A DNA stretch of 19,065 bases, from the NCBI GenBank assembly GCA_035495815.1, contig DATJFH010000331.1, positions 1-19,065 of the forward strand, written 5' to 3'. The notes beneath the pieces are model-generated. The model saw nothing but the letters and a program-made list of their open reading frames with translations, ran no database searches and was not told the DNA's origin. Position numbers and translations under genes: made by a program. The first letter of the stretch is position 1. Each line of letters begins with the position of its first letter. Shown piece after piece: positions 14,313-19,065 of the stretch. This DNA is from DATJFH01 sp035495815. GTDB lineage: Bacteria > Acidobacteriota > Terriglobia > Bryobacterales > Bryobacteraceae.

Positions 14313-15581
14313 ATGAAACGTCTTCTCGCGGCCGCGGCGTCGATGGCGATTCTCTTCAGTGCGGGGCTTCGGGGGGAGAACTGGCCGCAGTGGCGGGGGC
14401 CGGCTCTGAACGGGATCAGCCCGGAGAAGAATCTTCCGTTGCGATGGTCCCCGGATGAGAACATCGCCTGGAAGCTGCCGCTGCCGGATCGCAGCGGGGC
14501 CACGCCGATCATCTGGGGCGACACGATTTTCCTGAATATCGGCGAAGCGAAAGTGGGCGACCTGTATCTCTGGGCGGTCGGCCGGAAGTCCGGAACCGTG
14601 CTCTGGAAAAAGTTTCTGAGCGGCGGGAATACGATGTACCGCAAGCAGAATATGTCGTCCCCGTCGCCGGTGACGGACGGCAAGAGCGTCTACGCCATGA
14701 CCGGCACGGGCATCCTCAAGGCGTTCGACTTCAAGGGGAACCAACTCTGGGAGCGCGACATTCAGAAAGACTACGGAAAGTTCGGCCTGAACTGGGGCTA
14801 CGCGTCGTCGCCGCTGCTCTACGAAGACGCATTGTTCGTGCAGGTCCTGCACGGGATGCGGACGACCGATCCGTCCTACATCCTGCGCATTCAGAAGGGC
14901 ACGGGTAAGACTGTGTGGCGGGTGGAGCGGCCGACCGCGGCGGTTCGCGAATCGCCCGATTCCTACGCCACTCCGGCGCTGCTCAAATACCAGGGGCACA
15001 CCGAAATCGTGATCAACGGCGGCGACTGCGTGACCGGCCACGATCCAGCCACCGGCAAGGAGCTGTGGCGGGGCAACGGATTCAATCCGGAGAACAGTCC
15101 GAATCAGCGGATCATCGCGTCTCCGCTGGCGTACGACGGCATGATATACGCGCCCACGCGGGTCAAGCCGCTGCAGGCTTTCCGGGCCGGAGGCCACGGC
15201 GACATCACCAAATCGCATTTCGCATTCGCCTTCCAGCACGGCCCGGACGTCCCCACGCCGGTCGCGGACGGGAAATATTTCTACATTGTGGACGACAAAG
15301 GCATCGTGTACTGCCTGGACGCAAAGACGGGCGCGGAAGTGTACGGCGGCAAGCGCATCAAGCCGGGAACGTACAGCGCGTCGCCGACACTGGCCGACGG
15401 CAGGATCTACATCACGAGCGAGGACGGCGTCACGTCCGTGATCAAGACCGGTCCGGAGTTCGAGGTGCTCGCGGAGAACAACGTCAACGACTACTGCCTG
15501 AGCACGATCGCGATCTCGGAAGGTCAGTTATTCCTGCGGACGACGCAAGCCCTGTGGTGCATCGGCAGGCGCGGACACTAG
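14313..15581 (+). CDS. PQQ-like beta-propeller protein, exported
   Basis: The 422-residue product has a signal peptide (MKRLLAAAASMAILFSAGLR) and begins its mature part with ENWPQWRGPALNGISPEKNL, typical of the PQQ-like repeat proteins abundant in Acidobacteriota and Planctomycetes. Propeller repeats recur as VGDLYLWAVGRKSGTVLWKK, LKAFDFKGNQLWERD, LRIQKGTGKTVWRVE, GHDPATGKELWRGN and YCLDAKTGAEVYGGK. These are the W-x-x-D/G docking motifs of PQQ/BamB-type blades. There are no dehydrogenase PQQ-binding cysteines visible, so it is more likely a scaffold or binding protein than an enzyme. It starts four bases after recA, which is unusual company for recA and may only reflect read-through. The stop lies 12 bp from the convergent kinase gene. 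Confidence 0.85.
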   Translation: MKRLLAAAASMAILFSAGLRGENWPQWRGPALNGISPEKNLPLRWSPDENIAWKLPLPDRSGATPIIWGDTIFLNIGEAKVGDLYLWAVGRKSGTVLWKKFLSGGNTMYRKQNMSSPSPVTDGKSVYAMTGTGILKAFDFKGNQLWERDIQKDYGKFGLNWGYASSPLLYEDALFVQVLHGMRTTDPSYILRIQKGTGKTVWRVERPTAAVRESPDSYATPALLKYQGHTEIVINGGDCVTGHDPATGKELWRGNGFNPENSPNQRIIASPLAYDGMIYAPTRVKPLQAFRAGGHGDITKSHFAFAFQHGPDVPTPVADGKYFYIVDDKGIVYCLDAKTGAEVYGGKRIKPGTYSASPTLADGRIYITSEDGVTSVIKTGPEFEVLAENNVNDYCLSTIAISEGQLFLRTTQALWCIGRRGH

Positions 15582-15593
15582 GTCCGGCCTTTT

Positions 15594-17987
15594 TCAGGAA
15601 TCCAGCAACTCCCGCACCCGCAAGGCCAGTTTGTCCATGCTGAACGGTTTCTGAAGAAGAGCGCCGGGCAGGGTCTGCAGTCCCCCTGATTCGCCGGTAT
15701 AGCCGGACATGAGCAGGACTTTGATGCTCCGGTCCCGGGCAATCAGGCGATTTGCCAGCTCGATACCACCCAATTCGGGCATGACGACATCGGTCAACAG
15801 CAGTTGAACAGGCCTGCCGTGATCGGCGAAAACCTGCAGCGCCTCGACGCCGTTGCGGGCCTGGAGGACCGTGTAGCCGAGGTGGGCCAGCATCTCACCG
15901 GCCACCCGCCGAACGGCCGGCTCGTCTTCCACCAGCAGAATGGTTTCCCTGCCGCCGATTCGGGAACCGTTTTGGGGTGTCGAATCCGCTACCGCGCCTT
16001 CGGCGGCGCACGGAAGGTAGACGCGGAAGACCGAGCCTTTCCGGAGCTCGCTTTCCACTTCAATGTGACCGCCGCCCTGTTTGACGATTCCATACACGGT
16101 CGACAAACCGAGTCCGGTTCCCTGTTCCTTGGTTGTGAAGAACGGCTCGAAGATGCGGGATTTGACGGTCTGGTCGAAGCCGCACCCGGAATCGCTTACC
16201 GAGAGCGCGACGTAGGTTCCCGGGTTGGCGTCCGGCTGCGCGCGGATGCGCTCTTCATCCACCTCGACGTTCGATGTCTCGAGCAGGATTTTGCCGCCTT
16301 CGGGCATGGCGTCCCGCGCATTGACGACCAGGTTCAGGATCACCTGCTCGACCTGCCCGGCATCGGCCTTGACCAGCCCCTGGCTCGCGCCGAACCGGGT
16401 CACCAGCTCGATATCCTCGCCGATGACGCGGCGCAGCATCTGCTCGAAATCCGCCACCAGATTGTTGAGATCCACGATGATGGGGGTCACCGCCTGATTC
16501 CTGCTGAAGGCCAGCAGCTTGTTGGTGAGCAGCGAAGCGCGGTTACAGGCGAAAAGGATCTCCGAAGCGCTCTCCAGAAGCGACGAGCCGGCGGGCAATT
16601 CCTCGAGCATCCACTGGCTGTAGCCGGCGATCACGGTGAGAATATTGTTGAAATCGTGCGCCACGCCGCCGGCCAGCCGTCCGATCGCTTCCATCTTGTG
16701 GGACTGGGAGAGGTGGGTTTCCAGCCGTTTGCGCGCCGTGATGTCGCGGCCGATGCCCTGGGCGCCGACCGGCCGTCCATGGTTAAAAATGAGCCGGGTG
16801 CTTACTTCGATTGGAATGCGGACACCCTGTTTGCTGATGAATTCCAGCTCAAAGACGGTTTTAAACTCGCCGCCGACCTGCCGGTCCAACATTTCGCGGA
16901 TGAGTGTGCGGCTGTTCGGAGCAACCAGGCCGATGAAGTCCATCCCCACGAGCTCCTGGCGGCTGTAGCCGAGAAGCAGCTCGCCGGCTTTGTTCAAAGA
17001 CTTCAGCCTGCCGGAGAGATCGTGCGTGTAGACGATATCGTGGGCGTTCTCAAATAATTCGCGGTAGTTGTCCTGGCTGGAGATCAGGTCATCCCAGGCG
17101 GACCTGGCATCCGTTATATCGCGGGAGGTCAGGATGACCGCCTCGAGTGAGGGGTCGTCCAACTGGTTGTTGGCGACGGTCTCGAGCACTCGCCAGGAGC
17201 CGTCCTTGTGAGAAAACCGCTGTTCAACCGGCGGGTGGACACCAGCGCTACCCAACGCGCGCTGATAGGCGACAAGATCAGCCCCGGGGGCTCCCAGGAG
17301 CTGGATCGGCTTGAAGCCCAGGATCGGTTCGACCGACGGGCTGATATAGCGGATGGTCCCGTCCCGGTCCAGCGTGGCGATGATGTCCGAGGTGTGCTCG
17401 ATGAGGGTGCGAAACTGCTCCCGGTCGTCGCGCATCCGGGTTTCGATGCGGCGCTTTTCAATCGCGATGCGGACCAGTTGGACGGCGCGGTCCACGGAAG
17501 CTATCTCGTCGGGATCGGGGATCCGCTCCTCGGAATAGTAAAGGCTTATCACGGCCAGAAGCCCGCCTTCGCCGTCCAGGACGGGAGTGGACCAGCCCGA
17601 GCGCAAGCCATGCTGGAGCATCACGTGACGAGAGTTGCCGCAAAGCGGATCGGTTGCCTGGGAGCGCACGATGACGCGCTCGCGCCGGTACGCCGCAACG
17701 CCGGAAAACCAGCCACTCGGCGCGATGGGAACCGCTGCCAGGGCGGCGACGCAGCCGGCTGGAAGATTGAACATCGCACATGGATGGAGGAAGTTCGCCC
17801 CAGAATCAGCGATGAAGAAGCAGCAGCGGGCGGCCGGCTGCTGCGGTTCGAGATAGCCTACCAGCGCGCGAAGGATGTCGTCGAGCGGGGCGCCGGACAG
17901 GATCATCTCGAGAACGAGATTCTGCGCGGCCAGCAACTGATCCGATGTAGGCCGCGCCCAGCCGGTTGCCCGGGTAAGATTTGGCAT
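15594..17987 (-). CDS. Hybrid sensor histidine kinase (GAF-PAS-PAS-HisKA-HATPase-REC)
   Basis: The 797-residue product has no membrane segment and is a cytoplasmic hybrid kinase. A GAF-like sensor covers about residues 20-180, PAS domains about 188-295 (FRTLIEHTSDIIATLDRDG) and 305-420 (YRELFENAHDIVYTHDLSG). The HisKA H-box is EAIGRLAGGVAHDFNNIL with H444. The ATPase has N-box NLVVNARDAM (about 552-561), G1 DSGCGF, F-box FEPFFTTKEQ and G2 GTGLGLS. A C-terminal receiver (681-797) holds LLVEDEP, the phosphoacceptor aspartate in LLTDVVMPELGG (D733) and K780. The DFNNIL form of the H-box is that of the kinases that carry their own receiver. No separate response regulator is adjacent, so the output is unknown. 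The start at ATG 17987 has no Shine-Dalgarno. The gene is the last before the sigma operon, 138 bp away on the same strand. Confidence 0.93.
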   Translation of the reverse strand: MPNLTRATGWARPTSDQLLAAQNLVLEMILSGAPLDDILRALVGYLEPQQPAARCCFFIADSGANFLHPCAMFNLPAGCVAALAAVPIAPSGWFSGVAAYRRERVIVRSQATDPLCGNSRHVMLQHGLRSGWSTPVLDGEGGLLAVISLYYSEERIPDPDEIASVDRAVQLVRIAIEKRRIETRMRDDREQFRTLIEHTSDIIATLDRDGTIRYISPSVEPILGFKPIQLLGAPGADLVAYQRALGSAGVHPPVEQRFSHKDGSWRVLETVANNQLDDPSLEAVILTSRDITDARSAWDDLISSQDNYRELFENAHDIVYTHDLSGRLKSLNKAGELLLGYSRQELVGMDFIGLVAPNSRTLIREMLDRQVGGEFKTVFELEFISKQGVRIPIEVSTRLIFNHGRPVGAQGIGRDITARKRLETHLSQSHKMEAIGRLAGGVAHDFNNILTVIAGYSQWMLEELPAGSSLLESASEILFACNRASLLTNKLLAFSRNQAVTPIIVDLNNLVADFEQMLRRVIGEDIELVTRFGASQGLVKADAGQVEQVILNLVVNARDAMPEGGKILLETSNVEVDEERIRAQPDANPGTYVALSVSDSGCGFDQTVKSRIFEPFFTTKEQGTGLGLSTVYGIVKQGGGHIEVESELRKGSVFRVYLPCAAEGAVADSTPQNGSRIGGRETILLVEDEPAVRRVAGEMLAHLGYTVLQARNGVEALQVFADHGRPVQLLLTDVVMPELGGIELANRLIARDRSIKVLLMSGYTGESGGLQTLPGALLQKPFSMDKLALRVRELLDS

Positions 17988-18125
17988 TAATAAATAACGA
18001 TTCAGTGTATCGCGTGGGCAGGGCGCCGCGCCGGAGGGTGGATTTCGGATAGGGGCAGCGGCACATTATCAGAGTCATCGAGCTGCCTGGCGGGACGCGC
18101 GCCGGGACGGTGTTTTCGAGGCGCC

Positions 18126-18464
18126 TCAGACCTTGACTTCGGTTTCCGGGGGCCGAAACGGCCCGCACCGGTTCTGCATTCCCCGGCGGAATTTCTCGCG
18201 CTCCTCCGGCGTCATGCGTTCCCAGCGCTCGAACATGCGGCGCCGCCAGCGCATCGAATAGCCGGGCCCGCGCCGGAATCCGCCGAACAGGATCCGGCTC
18301 AACACCAGCAGTCCGAGGCTCTGCCAGAAATCGATGGCGTGCCATCCGAACACGGCCGGCGCGACCTGGTTCCACAAGGTCATGAACAGGAAGTTGAAGC
18401 CGGCGGCGGCGGCCGCGGCCAGCAGCGCGAACTTCAATCCCCGCGCAATACGATTTCGTCTCAT
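18126..18464 (-). CDS. Small membrane protein, partner of the ECF sigma factor
   Basis: The 112-residue product starts at the second ATG (18464), which has AAAGGA eight bases upstream; the first ATG at 18473 sits directly against that sequence. A hydrophobic helix spans about 10-32 (KFALLAAAAAAGFNFLFMTL) and a second about 47-62 (FWQSLGLLVLSRILFGGF). Arginine-rich RRGPGYSMRWRRRMFERWER follows, then TPEEREKFRRGM and a C-terminal CGPFRPPE. I know no named family, but the last part resembles the acidic/basic helix (TPEERE..) of small periplasmic stress or metal-response proteins. Two bases separate it from the stop of the sigma gene, so it is probably an anti-sigma or membrane-signal partner; this is inferred from position. 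It may also be made as a frameshift extension of the sigma factor. Confidence 0.7.
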   Translation of the reverse strand: MRRNRIARGLKFALLAAAAAAGFNFLFMTLWNQVAPAVFGWHAIDFWQSLGLLVLSRILFGGFRRGPGYSMRWRRRMFERWERMTPEEREKFRRGMQNRCGPFRPPETEVKV

Positions 18465-18466
18465 GG

Positions 18467-19045
18467 TTACCATCCTTTTTTTTCCGACATCATTTCGTGA
18501 ATCCTTCTCAGACGCCGGCGCAGATGCGTCACGGCGTACCGTTTTCGCGACAGCAGCGTATTCACGCCGGTTCCGGTCCCGGCCGAAATCTCCTTGAAGC
18601 TCAGGCCGTCGATCTCGTGGGCGATGAACACCTCGCGCTGCGCCGCGGGAAGCTCGTCGAGCGCGGCTTCGAGCGCCTCCACCAGAACCGAGCGCGCGAA
18701 CGCGGCTTCGGGGCCCTCTGCGGGCGAGGGGAGCAGATTCTCGAGCAGGCGGTCCTCACGGTTCGCACTCATCGAAGCCTGGGGTTTCTTCGCGCGGAAA
18801 AGATCGATGATGCGATTCCGGGCGACCCGGAACAACCACGCTCCCGCCTGCTCGACCGGTTTCACGAGCCGGGTCGTTTCCACCAACTCGTAGAACACGT
18901 CCTGCAGAATATCTTCGGCGTCGGCTTCGTCTGGAACCCGTCTGCGGATGAAGTTCCAGAGCCGCGCCCGCTCACGGCGGAACGTCTCGGAGATCCGCTG
19001 ATCCTGGGTCACGGCCATGGGCTGGACGCTCAACACTTCCCGCAT
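18467..19045 (-). CDS. ECF-type RNA polymerase sigma factor
   Basis: The 192-residue product has sigma region 2 at about 20-88 (RRVPDEADAEDILQDVFYEL, then WLFRVARNRIIDLFRA) and region 4 at about 122-180 (LDELPAAQREVFIAHEIDGL, SFKEISAGTGTGVNTLLSRK, RYAVTHLRRRL). There is no region 3, which makes it an ECF sigma factor that recruits RNA polymerase to stress or envelope promoters. The ATG at 19045 is used; an in-frame ATG at 19015 is possible, and the upstream sequence AGGGATAG gives only a weak binding site. Its C-terminus ends EMMSEKKGW, encoded across an A8 run just before the TAA. The membrane-protein gene follows two bases later. No anti-sigma factor with a zinc motif is visible. Confidence 0.92.
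   Translation of the reverse strand: MREVLSVQPMAVTQDQRISETFRRERARLWNFIRRRVPDEADAEDILQDVFYELVETTRLVKPVEQAGAWLFRVARNRIIDLFRAKKPQASMSANREDRLLENLLPSPAEGPEAAFARSVLVEALEAALDELPAAQREVFIAHEIDGLSFKEISAGTGTGVNTLLSRKRYAVTHLRRRLRRIHEMMSEKKGW
18476..18483 (-). other. A8 slippery run at the sigma/membrane-protein junction
   Basis: On the minus strand the sigma frame reads GAA AAA AAA GGA TGG TAA. A -1 shift on the A8 run reads AAA AAA AGG ATG GTA ACC ATG and enters the membrane-protein frame, with no stop between. The result would be the sigma factor fused to two transmembrane helices. The same run forms the Shine-Dalgarno of the downstream gene (AAAGGA). Seen directly; the functional meaning is inference. 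Confidence 0.5.
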
Positions 19046-19065
19046 CTATCCCTGTAGACGGATGA

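Noticed and set aside
13376..14683. 435-residue open frame antisense to recA and the propeller gene
   Set aside because: It lies entirely opposite strong genes, is rich in Arg, His and Pro, and has no recognisable domain; it is the usual open shadow in high-GC sequence.
15575..15600. Terminator between the propeller and kinase genes
   Set aside because: TTTTT follows a possible stem of only three base pairs (AGG/CCT), too weak to support.
1..19065. CRISPR array, tRNA or rRNA genes
   Set aside because: No regularly spaced repeats, no cloverleaf-like segments and no rRNA signatures were noticed; a dedicated scan (tRNAscan, Infernal) would be decisive.

Overview
The window is high-GC bacterial chromosome. 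A member of the Acidobacteriota, perhaps a Solibacter/Bryobacterales-like soil lineage, is the best guess. That rests on the mix of genes: an Oar-like TonB-receptor remnant, Tat-exported amidohydrolase and sulfatase, PQQ-like propellers, an ECF sigma factor, a hybrid PAS histidine kinase and a ParB-linked IS21-type transposon. It is an inference from gene content; there is no rRNA here.

Layout. (1) 1-2190, minus strand: a decayed mobile-element zone. A partial IS3-type transposase runs off the left edge and interrupts a frameshifted IS21-type IstA. IstA is translationally coupled (ATGA overlap) to an intact ParB-like protein, and upstream lies a frameshifted protein with two C4-type zinc-knuckle motifs. 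The whole block abuts the last 62 codons of a TonB-dependent receptor gene (2189-2377, plus strand). (2) 2398-3519, minus strand: a sigma54 enhancer-binding protein, divergent from (3) 3594-6258, plus strand: a Tat-type amidohydrolase/lactonase, a glucose/sorbosone dehydrogenase-like propeller and a seven-heme c-type cytochrome. These could together oxidise a sugar in the periplasm, hydrolyse the lactone and pass the electrons on. (4) 6308-10323, minus strand: a tightly coupled three-gene operon made of an L-fucose-isomerase-superfamily-like protein followed by two tandem paralogues of a family I do not recognise, one with a Tat-like signal and one without. (5) 10497-10925, minus strand: a DUF1801 protein. 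(6) 11230-15581, plus strand: inorganic pyrophosphatase and sulfatase (ATGA overlap), then recA with its own extended -10 promoter, then a PQQ-like beta-propeller protein. (7) 15594-17987, minus strand: a GAF-PAS-PAS hybrid histidine kinase. (8) 18126-19045, minus strand: an ECF sigma factor and a small membrane protein. The two are joined by an A8 run placed so that a -1 slip would fuse them.

The points most worth a second look are the zinc-knuckle/ParB/IstA element, the A8 slippery junction in the sigma operon, the isomerase-plus-twin-paralogue operon, and the sugar-oxidation cluster with its divergent regulator. Several genes have a -10-like hexamer 6-7 bases before the start codon and no Shine-Dalgarno sequence, which suggests leaderless messages. 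No CRISPR array, tRNA or rRNA was seen.
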